Positions 30,868 to 43,046 of a DNA stretch of 64,000 nt are shown here, piece by piece. Every line of letters begins with the position of its first letter. The first letter of the stretch is position 1. The DNA lies in the NCBI RefSeq assembly GCF_019175385.1, contig NC_083340.1:9436336-9500335 (forward strand), given 5' to 3'. The stretch is from Lycium barbarum. Taxonomy: Eukaryota; Streptophyta; Magnoliopsida; Solanales; Solanaceae. The translations under genes were made by a program, and so were the position numbers. The notes beneath the pieces were generated by a model, which was not told where the DNA came from, made no database searches, and was given only the letters and a program-made list of their open reading frames with translations.

Positions 30868-32445
30868 ATGGCAGAGAGATTTGAAGCTTTCAACACCGGT
30901 ATGGGTTTGGTGCAAGAACAAAATGATAGCAAGGGAAAGGTGGTTCGAAAAAATATTGTAGTCAATCTGGGAAATACCTTAAGCCTTCTTCCTAACACAA
31001 CCCCAACTTCCAGCTCAATTTGCAACATTTCCTTAGCCATTTCGCCTCACTTAGATCCTACCTATACCATTCCACAAATGCCTTCAACCTACACTCCCGA
31101 TCAAGTAACGATAATTCCTAATCCTCAATTTTCCATAGCCACCACTCAATTCGGAAAAAGTAAGGAAAACGAACTGGCAATATCCCCATATAGGAGGCCT
31201 AGAAAGGAAACCAAGTCGCTTTACCATGAAGATTTGGGAAAAGAACTCCACAATTTGAGGAAAGTCGTTAATGAAGAGTTATGTTCAAGGAATTTCCAGA
31301 TTTTGAAGTATGAAGATTTATGTGTGCATCCAAACGTTGAGCTTCCGTCAGGGTACAAAATACCTAAGTTTAACACTTTCAATGGGAAGGGAGATCCCGT
31401 CGCTCATTTAAAGGACTATTGCAGCAGATTAATTGGTATTGGACATATTGAAGCCGTACGAATGAGATTGTTCATTCAAAGTTTATCAGGATCAGCGCTC
31501 TCTTGGTATACTAAACAAGATTTTAGCAAATGGCTTACGTGGGAGGATATGGCCCGCGGATTTATAAAGCAATTCGAATTTAACAATGGAAGCGATCCGC
31601 ACATAGCCGACTTGCTCAGAGTAAAGAAAATGCCACATGAGTCTTTCCAAGAATATGCCATACGATGGAGGTTAGAAGCTTCAAAAATACATCCTCCATT
31701 ATCCGAGAGGGAATTGATCTCAACCTTCATCCAAATTCAGGAAAACTTATATTATGATAAGTTGCTCGGAGCTTGTGCACACAACTTCTCTGATTTGATT
31801 AGGATTGGTAGAGAACTAGAAAATGCCATTCAAGAAGGGAGAATTACAGATAGCTCAGCAACACAAGCCGTTCACCAAACCTTCCAAGCGAAGATACTAG
31901 GGAATCTGCAAAGTGAAATGAAGGAAAACCAATTTGCTTCCACGACTATGCATCAAGCGCAATGCCATACAAGTCACCAAATTTTTCAATCTTATGCCAC
32001 TATGCAATGTCCTCGTCAGCAAAACTCCCAGCAAGGCTACCAACAACGGTTTCACCAAGCACAATCAAGCTCTCAACATAAAAAGAAGAGGAAATCTTTT
32101 TGCTTCACTACTCTAAATGAACCATTGACAAATATATTTAAGAGGTTGAGTGCTAAGGGTATTCTACAACCAAAGAAGGGATTTATACCTAAGCATCCAC
32201 CGCCAAACTTTGATTTATCTAAGAGTTGTGCTTATCACTCAAACATTCAAGGACATGACATTGAAGAATGTCCAGCACTAAGATTTAAGATTCAAAGCAT
32301 GATTGAAAGTGGCAAGATAAAGCTACAGCTAGAGCCTTCAACCGGTAATATTGCAAACACAAAGACAACTGTTGTTAAGGGCGATTCATCGAAACTGGCA
32401 CCAAGGCATTTGAAAAGAAAGCGTGCAACAAGTCAAGCAGACTGA
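30868..32445 (+). CDS. gag: Gag protein, Ty3/gypsy Tat type
   Basis: 525 aa from ATG 30868; the frame is open to an earlier ATG at 30829 that would add 13 residues, and MAERFEAFNTG looks the better start. The middle (about residues 170-310) is a retrotransposon-gag capsid domain with KFNTFNGKGDPVAHLKDY, LFIQSLSGSALSWYTK and FQEYAIRWR. A Gln/His-rich linker follows. A zinc-binding-like CX2HX5HX4C (CAYHSNIQGHDIEEC) lies at residues about 454-468. The reading stops soon after, where protease would normally follow. Gag packages element RNA into particles; here the polymerase must come from another element. The copy is undamaged. Confidence 0.9.
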   Translation: MAERFEAFNTGMGLVQEQNDSKGKVVRKNIVVNLGNTLSLLPNTTPTSSSICNISLAISPHLDPTYTIPQMPSTYTPDQVTIIPNPQFSIATTQFGKSKENELAISPYRRPRKETKSLYHEDLGKELHNLRKVVNEELCSRNFQILKYEDLCVHPNVELPSGYKIPKFNTFNGKGDPVAHLKDYCSRLIGIGHIEAVRMRLFIQSLSGSALSWYTKQDFSKWLTWEDMARGFIKQFEFNNGSDPHIADLLRVKKMPHESFQEYAIRWRLEASKIHPPLSERELISTFIQIQENLYYDKLLGACAHNFSDLIRIGRELENAIQEGRITDSSATQAVHQTFQAKILGNLQSEMKENQFASTTMHQAQCHTSHQIFQSYATMQCPRQQNSQQGYQQRFHQAQSSSQHKKKRKSFCFTTLNEPLTNIFKRLSAKGILQPKKGFIPKHPPPNFDLSKSCAYHSNIQGHDIEECPALRFKIQSMIESGKIKLQLEPSTGNIANTKTTVVKGDSSKLAPRHLKRKRATSQAD

Positions 32446-33095
32446 TAGGGACATCATCTCGCCACTCGAGAATATCATCCTCCACATGCCCATCTTTAGG
32501 AATAGCCGCTATCTTGTAATCTTTTCTAGACTTTTTCAATGAACTACGGTCGACCTAATTCCTGTTAGTAGCAGGATACGTAGGCGCCCATGTTGGGTCC
32601 GGTCTCAATAAATAAAAATTCCAATTTCCCCCCAAGTCGAACTGGAGAAATTTTGCAGACGGCTTATCCCAAGCCATATTCACATAATCAGATTTCCGCA
32701 ATGGCATAGCAACGAGTAACACAGATTCAAAGCCAAAGCTCAATGTTCAACGCAAGACAACCACTTCCTTTTATACTAACAAATTTTCTTTGAGTAACGC
32801 AGAACCGATTTTTAGCTACTCCTCAGCGATAATGCACGGCATACGAATCTTAGCATCAAGAAAACCTCACGAAAGTCATGAAGCAAAGGGTGATTCAAGG
32901 ATGATTCAAAATCAACACAAATTTCGAAACTCATAATTTTCTTTGAGTGCAGGAATTTTATTCATGGAAACATTTTAGCAAGGTGAAATATCACCAAGGC
33001 TTCCAGTTGCGAAAGCCGAAGTATGCTTACAGCTTTGCAGGGACTGCGCATCGAGCGGTTTGAATCTTCCTATAACACGTACAAATATTATTGCT
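32446..33095 (+). other. Region downstream of gag, copy 1
   Basis: Non-coding remainder where pol would lie. It contains the second structured motif (32541-32585: CTACG/CGTAG outer stem, TCCTG/CAGGA inner stem). No protease or RT fragment is recognised in any frame. Confidence 0.6.
32541..32585 (+). other. Two-stem structured motif, copy 1b
   Basis: GAACTACGGTCGACC start, ACGTAGGC end. Both stems are kept although the loop differs. Counterpart at 55282-55326 in copy 2. Confidence 0.55.
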
Positions 33096-33104
33096 TTCAA
33101 ATGC

Positions 33105-33600
33105 TCTGCCATGCACTACTATTTTAAATAGCACGCACCGCATATGCACTATTGCTTTAAATTTCCCGCACTGCATGCACTACTATTTTAAATACCACGC
33201 ACTGCTGCTTTAAATTCCCCGCACTGCATGCACTATTATTTTTAATACCACGCACTGCATATGCACTATTGATTTAAATTTCCCGCACTGCATGCACTAC
33301 TATTTTAAATACCACGCACTGCATATGCACTATTGCTTTAAATTTCCCACACTGCATGCACTACTATTTTAAATACCACGCACTACATATGCACTATTGC
33401 TTTAAATTCCCGCACTGCATGCACTACTATTTTAAATACCACGCACTGCATATGTACTATTGCTTTAAATTTCCCGCACTGCATACGCACTACTGCTTTC
33501 AAATGTCCCGCACTGCAAAAGTACCGCACCTGCATTGCATTATTACTTTCAAATACCCCGCAAAGGCACAACATCATTGTTCGCAAACGCACAACATTTG
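33105..33600. repeat. Tandem array A (about 60-bp unit), copy 1
   Basis: Units alternate TTTAAATTTCCCGCACTGCA and TTTTAAATACCACGCACTGC around GCACTATTGC/GCACTACTAT cores. The right part decays into CGCACTGCAAAAGTACC. Confidence 0.85.
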
Positions 33601-34137
33601 GGTTCGTCCACCCTAAAATAGGATATTGGGTTCTTCCACCCTAAAATAGGATACTCGGGTTCTTCCACCCTAAAATAGGATATTGGGTTCTTCCACCCTA
33701 AAATAGGATACTTGGGTTCTTCCACCCTAAAATAGGATACTCGGGTTCTTCCACCCTAAAATAGGATATTGGATTCTTCCACCCTAAAATAGGATATTGG
33801 GTTCTTCCACCCTAAAATAGGATACTTGGGTTCTTCCACCCTAAAATAGGATACTCGGGTTCTTCCACCCTAAAATAGAATATCGGGTTCTTCCACCCTA
33901 AAATAGGATATCGGGTTCTTCCACCCTAAAATAGGATATCGGGTTCTTCCACCCTAAAATAGGATATCGGGTTCTTCCACCCTAAAATAGGATATCGGGT
34001 TCTTCCACCCTAAAATAGGATACTTGGGTTCTTCCACCCTAAAATAGGATATCGGGTTCTTCCACCCTAAAATAGGATACTTGGGTTCTTCCACCCTAAA
34101 ATAGGATATTTGGGTTCTTCCACCCTAAAATAGGACA
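33601..34137. repeat. Tandem array B (28-29-bp unit), copy 1
   Basis: About 19 units of GGGTTCTTCCACCCTAAAAT followed by AGGATA(TT/CT/TC). The same unit occurs in the related family's element at 47452-47795. Confidence 0.93.
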
Positions 34138-34159
34138 TTTCGGGCTCAACCGCCTTTTA

Positions 34160-34935
34160 TATGTTGAATGGGCCATGCACCGCCCTTTTAAATTTCTGCA
34201 TAAGGCTGTGCACCGCCTTTCATATGATGCATGGGCTGCGCACCGCCCTTTGCATCGCTTTCATATGTTACATGGGCCATGCACCGCCCTTTTAAATTTT
34301 TGCATAAGGCTGTGCACCGCCTTTCATTTGATGCATGGGCTGCGCACCGCCCTTTGCATCGCTTTCGTATGTTACATGGGCCATGCACCGCCCTTTTAAA
34401 TTTCTGGATAAGGTTGTGCACCGCCTTTCATATGATGCATGGGCTGCGCACCGCCCTTTGCATCACTTTCATATGTTACATGGGCTGCGCACCGCCCTTT
34501 GCATCGCTTTCGTATGTTACATGGGCCATGCACCGCCCTTTTAAATTTCTGGAAAAGGTTGTGCACCGCCTTTCATATGATGCATGGGGTGCGCACCGCC
34601 CTTCGCATCGTTTTCATATATTGCTTGGGCCATGCACCGCCCTTTTAAATTTCTGCATAAGGCCATGCACCGCCTTTCATATGATGCATGGGTTGTGCAC
34701 CGCCCTTTGCATCGCTTTCATATATTTACTGGGCCATGCACCGCCCTTTTAAATTTCTGCATAAGGCCATGCACCGCCTTTCATATGATGCATGGGCTGC
34801 GTACCGCCCTTCGCATCGCTTTCATATATTGCCTGGGCCATGCACCACCCTTTTAAAATTTCAGCATAAGGCTGAACACCGACTTTCATATATCACATGG
34901 GCCATGCACCGCCCTTTTTAAATTTCTGCATAAGA
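34160..34935. repeat. Tandem array C (about 105-bp unit), copy 1
   Basis: About seven units built from CCATGCACCGCCCTTTTAAA, TGCATAAGGCTGTGCACCGC and GGGCTGCGCACCGCCCTTTG. The unit length is near a multiple of three, so overlapping open frames arise on both strands without meaning. Confidence 0.9.
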
Positions 34936-35249
34936 CATTGCACCGCACCTGCCCTGTCTTGTTATTATTTTATTAATGCCCTGCATATGCTCGCAGCCGC
35001 ATTGCACCGCACTTGCATCGTTGTATTTCAATATTTATTCTTACTGACTATTTTCATCTAGTTTTTAGTTTCGCAGGAGCTTTAGCGCAACGTGAAACTA
35101 TTTCTTCGGCAGCGAACTGGGGCAATACGTCGGGAAGGACAAGCAGACTTCTCGACAAGGGTCAAAGATCTACCTCGAACACTCGGCTCCAAATCCAAAT
35201 CTCCCGTTCACATTCCAGCACAATCAATTTTCAGGTTTCTATCACAATA

Positions 35250-35277
35250 CCCAGTGTCATCATAATTCGACACTGGG
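35250..35277 (+). other. Conserved 3' hairpin, copy 1
   Basis: Perfect 9-bp stem CCCAGTGTC/GACACTGGG with a 10-base loop. Copy 2 has it at 59792-59819, and the related family has a shifted equivalent at 48871-48900. Confidence 0.7.
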
Positions 35278-35345
35278 ACAATATTTTTTTGCGAAGATTT
35301 GCATCAAATCGTGAGTTACCAGTCATAGGTGTCGTAGTCTTCCCA

Positions 35346-35390
35346 GAACTACACACGGCCTGATTCTCGTGCAACCCGAGATATGTAGGC
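35346..35390 (+). other. Two-stem structured motif, copy 1c
   Basis: Outer stem CTACA/TGTAG, inner stem TCTCG/CGAGA. Relative to the other two copies the outer stem has one and the inner stem two paired changes that keep pairing. Counterpart at 59887-59931. Confidence 0.55.
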
Positions 35391-35528
35391 GATTCAGAGA
35401 CCAGAGTTCGGCCGTAATTTTCTTTACCCTTAGTCCTCCACAATCCTTTAGCCGGGACAAAATAGGCTACTAAGTCAACGTCTTTGCCCGAAAATTCTTT
35501 CATCATTACCAGGCAAAGAGGGACAAGT

Positions 35529-35671
35529 TGTTGACACCCAATTTTGTCCCGCCTCTCCCTCGAAATACCTATTTATACCTCTGGTATTTTGAGAAATTAA
35601 AAAATATGCATTTTAATTTTACTATAATTATTAGTCTTTTATTAACGCCCCCGTTTTATTATTCCACTGCA

Positions 35672-35706
<35 letters not shown>

Positions 35707-35799
35707 CATCATTATTATTATTACTATTATTATTCTTAAAATTATCATTTTTATTACTGATTGTCATTAATTATTATTATTCCTGTTATTTCCATTATC

Positions 35800-35850
<51 letters not shown>

Positions 35851-38158
35851 TACTAATCATTATTATCAGCGTTATTTTTGTTATCAATCATTAATCATCA
35901 TTATCATCGCTATTTTTATTATTAATTATTATTATTGTTTTATCAACAACTGTTATTTATTACTATTATCATCATTATTATTTCTTATTATTATTATCAT
36001 TATTATCTTATTATTACCACTATTATTGTTATTATTATTAATTTATTAACATTTTGTCACTATCAATAATTGTTATTTATTATTATTATTTTATTATTAA
36101 TTATTATCATCTTTATTGTTATTATTAATTATTATCATTTTTAATTATCAATATTTGTTACTTACTATTATTATTATATCTATTATTATTTTTTATCACC
36201 ATTATCATCAACATTATCATTATTACCATTATCATTATTGTTATTAGCAGTATTACTACCGCTATTTATTTGTTGCTATTATTTAGTATTATTCAAACTT
36301 GCATTTCTCAACGTTTCTACCAACTTCCGCATGCATATCGCATTTTATTTCGCACATTTAAATGTTAGCGTTTGTTTGTTATTAAATATTATTGCACGGT
36401 CATTGCAACATCATATGATTTTATTATCCGGATCTTTTATAATTACATATTTCCGTATTAGGTGATATTCTGGCACCCTTAGTACATCGTTAATCAAAAT
36501 GGGCCTCTTATGCAAATTTAGAAGCCAAACTATTTCTTGCACTCGGTCCGTATTTTGACTTACCGGACCCCAAATCAAAGTCCGATTAACTCCTAATATT
36601 TTTTGGACTAGACCATATTTTTTATCTCAATTTTAGACCAGTCCACGTTTAAATTTATTAGCCCATTCTTTAATACCCAGTCCAAAATGGACCCAGTCCA
36701 AAAAAAAGACCGGGTCCGGCCCAATCTATTTCAAGATAAGGGAAACCTTTTTAGGGTTTCCCCTTTATTTTTTTTCTTCGTCTCCTTCTTCTCCGCCGCG
36801 CACACCCCTCCCCCCCTTTCCTCCTTCTTCTCCGCATTCGGAGTTGGGCTAAAAGCCCAACAAAATCCTTCCGAGTCATTCCCTATCAATCCTGTCCGCA
36901 GCGAAAAAAAATAGAATTTATTGGGCCAGGCAGATCCGCAGCATAAAAAAAAAAGAGTGGGCTGAGCCCATTCTCACCAACAGCAGCAGCAGCAGTCCTT
37001 CAAACATGGGCTGAGCCCACTGAATTTTATTTCAGCCTCCATTTTTGTTTCATGCATTTAATTTGTATTATTTGACTAACCCTTACTTTGTTGTTTTCCT
37101 AGCTTAGATGAATTTTAGTAAAATTTAGTGGGTTAGCTTTAGTATAATGGGTAGAATTTAAGAAAGAAACTCGCCATTAGTCCCATACGTTTTTTTTATG
37201 TTGAACCATTTATAGCATATATAATATTTATTTTTATTGGAATAATTGATTTGCAAAATAGCATGCCTATATATTTTGGGTTAAAGGAACCATTTTTGTT
37301 CTTACTATCTTAGGAATCTCAGAATTTCACTAATACACAAATATAAATTCAAGTATATTTTATAAATAACTCTTCAAGTTTGAATCAATCATGCATATTT
37401 TAGCTAAGCATAATTAATAAGAGATAATGAGAAGGAGAAAGAAAATTCGCACCTTGTCTATATTCCTAAATTGCAAAATCAATTAATATCTCGCCGTTTG
37501 AGTTGTTTAAAATATTAAAACGCTGCAACCCGCACTCTTTTCCATTTATATGCAAATTATTATATTCTGCAAATCTTATTTTTTTTAAAAATAGCATTTT
37601 TTAAAGCCATAGCAATATTTATAAGATTATTTTCTATAGCATTATTATATTTTCACTTAAAGCTTTAGCAACATTCATAAGTTTATTTTAAATAGCTTTA
37701 TTATTTAAAGCCTTAATAATATTTACAAGTGTTATTTTAAATAGCTTATATTTTCCTTTAAAACATTAGCAACATTGTAAGTCAATTTCTTAAAATTTAA
37801 ATTCTACATTTACATCTTTAACTTTAATTAATTAACCTAAGTTTGGCCGGATAACCGTAGTTAACGGATTCTAAAGGATGCCTGACACCTTCCCTTTAGG
37901 ATAATATAGAACCCTTACCTAGAATCACACTGATTAAGCAGACCATTAACAGAGGTTTAGCTTTAGCTTTACCTTAGTTAATATCTAGGTGTCCTAATTC
38001 ACCGTAAAATCAATTAGGTGGCGACTCCTTAAAACATAAGTATTTAGGAATCTCCAATATGTTGTACTCCGCTTCAACTTTAATTAATCTTTAACTTTAA
38101 TTAATTAACCTAAGTTTGGCCGGATAACCGTAGTTAACGGATTCTAAAGGATGCCTGA
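35529..38158 (+). repeat. Middle LTR, left part, with internal tandem duplication
   Basis: Full LTR sequence to about 38078, lacking only the last 20-odd bases. It then returns to the CTTTAACTTTAATTAATTAA segment and repeats to GGATGCCTGA, where the solo LTR is inserted. The rest of the LTR follows at 42804-43025. A tandem duplication of about 260-280 bases in the LTR 3' part explains this. Confidence 0.85.
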
Positions 38159-41100
38159 TGTTGACACCCAATTTTGTCCCTCTCCTATTTAATTTACCCG
38201 GGTTTCTAAATTTACTGACGAGCTAAATACTTTATTTTCACAACTATTATTTTCGCTACTTTTATTTTTTAACATTATAAGTATTACTCTATCACAAATT
38301 TTAAACGGTTAGTCATCGTTTCGTTTTTTTCGGGTTTGGACTCGTTAAATTTATTACAAGACCACATTTTGCAAAATCTTTATTCTTCTACATATTAATT
38401 ATTTATTGTCTTTACATAATATATATTATACCAGTTATTAAATTAGAATCCCAAAATATTTAAATAGCGGAGGAACGGTCAACAATTTTCAGCCAATTAA
38501 TGGCTTAAAATACAAATACAATATTATTTTCCTACCCAAATAAACAACCCACATTTTAATACCCAACCCACATTTATATCAGCCCATATTTAAATTAATA
38601 GGCCGGCCCAAACGGACCATCCCATTCACTCGACCCGGTCCAACCCACCTTTCTTCTAAACCACAAAAACCTAATTCCCTTCCCCCTTCTTTTTCCTTTT
38701 CTTCTTTCCGCCTTCTCCTTTCTCTTTCCCTTTCCCTTTCTCCTTCTTTTCCCTCTCCTTCTTTCCGCCTCCCACTCTCCTCTCCCATCTCACTCCGCTC
38801 CCTTCCACTCGCCGCCTCACCCTACACTACGCTCCCCTACCCCACTCCTCTCTCTACCCTACACACGCTCCCCTACCCCACAGCCGACACACGCTCCTCT
38901 CCAACACCGCCGCCTACCCTACACCGCGACCCCACTCCACTCACCGTCGCTCCTCTTTCTATTCCCTTTAAAAAACCCTAATCACAATTAAGAGGAGGGG
39001 GGACTGGAGACCAAAAAAAAAAAGGGAGATAAAAAAGATCTGGAATCTACAAAATTTCCTTACAAAAACACAAGTTTTATCGCCTCAAATTTTCCCCAGA
39101 AAAATCAGTCTTCATCAATGTTTTTTAGAATATTTCGTGAAATTCAACTGCAAGAGGGATTGAACACTGATTTGAGGATGATTGGATATACATGAATATT
39201 TCGTTACAAATTCCTTGCTTTTAATCTGGTCTTAAACCCTTCAAATCGAAAAAATACTTTTGTTAAAATCCGAGATTTGTGACGAGAGGTTAAGGTCTCA
39301 CCATTCGATTAATTTCCCTCGCTGTTCGACAAAGAACTTTAACCACAACAGAATCATCTTAATTTCGAGTCGAGTTTTGAATCGGCTCATACGAGAGAGT
39401 ATATTCGAGGCCTCGACGCCCCAGTTCATTGCGCACAAAACAGGTAAACTTCGATACATTTATTACTTCGAGTATTTAGTTTCTGCTTTAGTTAAATTTT
39501 TAGCTGGTTCTGCTATTCTTATGTTATGTAGTTTCTTTGTCGTCATTTTTTTTTTTTTTGATGTTTGGGAGCTGTTAGGATAGGATATTAATCATCAGTC
39601 GAATTTGAAAGATGTCTATTGTGGTTTGAGAATGAATTTACAAGACATAAGACATATTTGAAACTGCATATAAATAGGATATACAGTGGGTTATCAAGAT
39701 AAGAAAAGGTATGCATTCGATATACATATGATATACACACCACTGTGTGCATCTTAGGTATATCACATATACGATTGGAATAGGCCAGCACTGTCTCTCT
39801 GTTACTCTATTTCAAATAAAATGCCCTGTGACGAACGTAAACTGCTTAGATTTTAATACGATAAAATGATCATACAACGTATCGATATCGGTTGTTGAAT
39901 GTTGTTTGGTCCTGTTCTGTTTCATCATTTGCCAGTTTTGTTGTTAGCGTACTTGTTCAGTTCGGTTGTTAGTTAGGCTAAGGGATTAGTTTGTTCCTAC
40001 TTTATATTTTAGAAAAATGGGACTTATATGCAAATGTATGATTCTGTTTAGTTGCGTAAGAGATGTAAATTCGGATGATATCGTGTTTGTTTCCCTGCTG
40101 GTTTCGTTATCCGCTTAAACTGTGATGAAATACAAAGGTGTAAAGGTGGCAGGTCATATAAATAGATGTCATGAACTTGGGTATTTGTTTCCAACAAAAT
40201 TTCTCTAGCTAAAAAAAAACTGGTGTTGTACGCCTCTGAATGAAAATTAAAACACTAAAGATTCTCCTTACTTAGCCTTACAGTTTAAAATTATGTGATA
40301 AGCTATCTGTCCCTCTCAAAAATTATTTTTGCATCCTGTTTAAAGTAGTCAATGAATGCGTGAATCCTTGTATATACGAAGTATATCAACAGTACAGTTT
40401 TGGCTTTACGCATGAAGAGGTTATCCGACGTTATTCTGGCTCTTAAATGAACCGAAGGACTGCTGCGTCCGTTGAAATCTTTTTACTGTTTGTTCGGGAG
40501 TTAATAATACACTAACTACGGGCAGTCCCTGACTAAATTAAAATCACTAAGTTGTTAATGGATTGCCTACTTGGTAAATGTTTTGTGAATTATTGTCCCC
40601 TGCCCCTTTTGAACTGCTGTAGTTTCAGTTAACTTCGACCAGTTCCACCTCTGTTTGGATTCTGCATTGATCTCCATGCTAATTTATATGATCAGTGAGT
40701 CTCAATACTTATTTGTTGGGTTGTTTGAATTAGAACAGACTAGAGTATTGAAATAGCTTATTAGGAAAAACAAAATTGTCGCTTGTGCATTAATTCGGTA
40801 CAGCTGTTGGTATAACATAGTTCCAATTTTGAGCAGCTCGTTAAATGATTGATATAAGTCTGAATGCTGAAAGTGTCAATGTAAGCTTAAGTGTTGATGA
40901 GAAATGGTTATTTGCACCATGGTCCCCCTCGTTCCCTTTCCTCTTGAGGTGTTTATGTCATCTATACTTGATACATGAGAATGAATTTGAACTTTGACAT
41001 AATATTTTCCTGTATTCCAGTTTACTTTGATCACTTACAAGACCATGCTAATGTGTAAGTGTTGAACATATGTATGGTATCCTTCTGTTTTTTTTTTTTG

Positions 41101-42803
41101 AAATGGGATGTTCCCTGTGCAAATTTGTCTCCTTCTAAACCTCTGAACTAAACATAGGCTAAACTAAAAGGGTGTTACAAACAATGGATCTATCTTCTTG
41201 GTTCCATATTTTTAATGACCCATTCTTCCTGTTAATTCACAAGTGCATAATGTTAACACAGCATAGACATTCAATTCGAGTTTCCTCCTTTTGCTTAACC
41301 AATGACTCTAAAGGGATAAAGGATGAGGGTAGCCATACATTGTATGATGTTTGTGTGATTTGGGAAATAGTTTGCTTAGCTATGCTTCAAAATCATCCAC
41401 TAGATGTCGGTTTGCGTTAAATGGGGATGTCTTCGTCATGCTATAATCAACCTTTATTCTCTGTGTGTTTGCATTGATGAGATAGACACTTGGTAATTAA
41501 CCTTTCTTACATTTGGATTGCGAAGTTGAATGCATATTTTCAAAAAAATCTCCTGCTACTTGGTTGAGTTTAAGGGATGAAACATAAGAGCATGTTTTAG
41601 TCATTTGTATTCTACTCAGAAATTTAGGCGTCATTTCTTTGCTGCAAAATTTGTGACTATGTAATCTCTGCTTTTCTTATTCGAAGTTAAAGGCACAATT
41701 CCTTATGGTTAACCTTTATTCTCTTTGCTTTCTTTGCATGAATACCGGAGCCGAAGAGTCCCACTTTGAGACTCAACGACACCGCTACCACATGGAATCC
41801 ACAACAATATATTAAATTCGCTGGGCCGAAACCCATCAGCCCATCTGCAACAATTTGCTAAACAATTTCGTTGGGCCGAAGTCCAACAGCAAACAGATCA
41901 CAGCAGCCCAAGAAAGCGGGCTGAGCCCAAGTTACCCATTTAGCTACTTTTATGTTTGTATGCATTTTATGTGTATTATGTGACTAACATTTAGTGTTCG
42001 TTTGTTAGTTTAGGTAGACCTTAGTAACATTAAAGGTTTTAGTTTAGTAATGGGTTTAATTTCACAAATTATATTCACTTCTATTTTTAAAAGAAAACTA
42101 TTTATAAGTACCTATAACGTCTATTTGAGTAATTGATTTTCAAAATAGCATGATTACATCTTTTGGCTAAGGGAATAATAATTTATGCTTACTATTTCAG
42201 AAATTTAAACATCATAACTCTTATACTAACGTTAGCTTATTCTAAGAAATAAAAGGGCAAACTAACTCAACGAATGACTCTTTTCACTTTAGTTTCCTTC
42301 CAACATTTAAAATTACACATTTGTCTAGAACAACCTTTAAAACTTTTATTAAAATAACTCTTTCGAATTTTAGTCATTTCCTCCAAATATAAACATTACA
42401 TGTCTATTTTTTAAAAAAACTAAACTTTTTATGCAACTATTATTTTCTATAAGTTTTACTTTAAATAACTTTAGGAATATTTATAAGAGATTTTCTTAAA
42501 CATTTAAACATTACATTTACACTTAGCCTAACTAAATTTAAGTCCGGTCGGTTAACCATTGTTAATGAGTCTTAAAGGGTGCCTAATACCTTCCCTTTAG
42601 ACTAATTGAACCCTTACCTAGAATCTTAAGTTTCGCAGACCTTGAACAGAGTTAACTTTAAACATAATTTTAATAAACTTTAGGTGTCCTAATTCACCAT
42701 AAAATAATTAGGTGGCGACTCCTTAATAACACATAACAAAAAATAGGAATCTCCAATATGTCGTACTCCTGCTTTAACTCCCGGGTTAAAATGGGGTGTG
42801 ACA
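38159..42803 (+). mobile_element. Solo LTR of a related family (4645 bp)
   Basis: Begins TGTTGACACCC and ends GGGGTGTGACA. Flanked by CCTGA on both sides (38154-38158 and 42804-42808). Same family as the LTR at 49221-53676 but diverged. It carries a CT-rich stretch (38670-38800) before a TTTAAAAAACCCTAATC promoter-like point (about 38967). No internal genes; LTR-LTR recombination is the usual origin. Confidence 0.9.
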
Positions 42804-43025
42804 CCTGACACCTTCCCTTTAGGATAATATAGAACCCTTACCTAGAATCACACTGATTAAGCAGACCATTAACAGAGGTTTAGCTTTAGCTTTACCTTAG
42901 TTAATATCTAGGTGTCCTAATTCACCGTAAAATCAATTAGGTGGCGACTCCTTAAAACATAAGTATTTAGGAATCTCCAATATGTTGTACTCCGCTTCAA
43001 CCCAGGTTAAAAAGGGGGTGTAACA
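42804..43025 (+). repeat. Middle LTR, right part
   Basis: Continues the LTR after the solo insertion, ends GTGTAACA, and is followed directly by the primer site of the second internal region. Confidence 0.9.
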
Positions 43026-43028
43026 GCC

Positions 43029-43046
43029 TGGCGACTCTGCTGGGGA
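43029..43046 (+). other. Primer-binding site, copy 2
   Basis: TGGCGACTCTGCTGGGGA, identical to 28314-28331. Confidence 0.75.

Larger units (their letters stand above)
34936..35528 (+). other. Conserved 3' end of the outer element, copy 1
   Basis: Contains GCGAACTGGGGCAA (about 35113), the hairpin CCCAGTGTC/GACACTGGG (35250-35277), the third structured motif (35346-35390) and the purine-rich tract AAAGAGGGACAAG (35515-35527) next to the LTR, the likely plus-strand primer. Confidence 0.75.

Noticed and set aside
33601..34137. Possible CRISPR-like array of regular 28-29-bp repeats
   Set aside because: Repeats are contiguous without unique spacers and lie in a plant retrotransposon 3' region; an ordinary minisatellite.
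34175..34921. Overlapping open frames up to 173 aa with repeated MHRPFKFLHKAVHRLSYDAW-like text (and at 58717-59463)
   Set aside because: Produced by tandem array C, whose unit length is near a multiple of three. Several frames on both strands are open at once, with no domain.
41172..41420. 82-aa frame inside the solo LTR
   Set aside because: No similarity recognised; LTR sequence without other coding signs.
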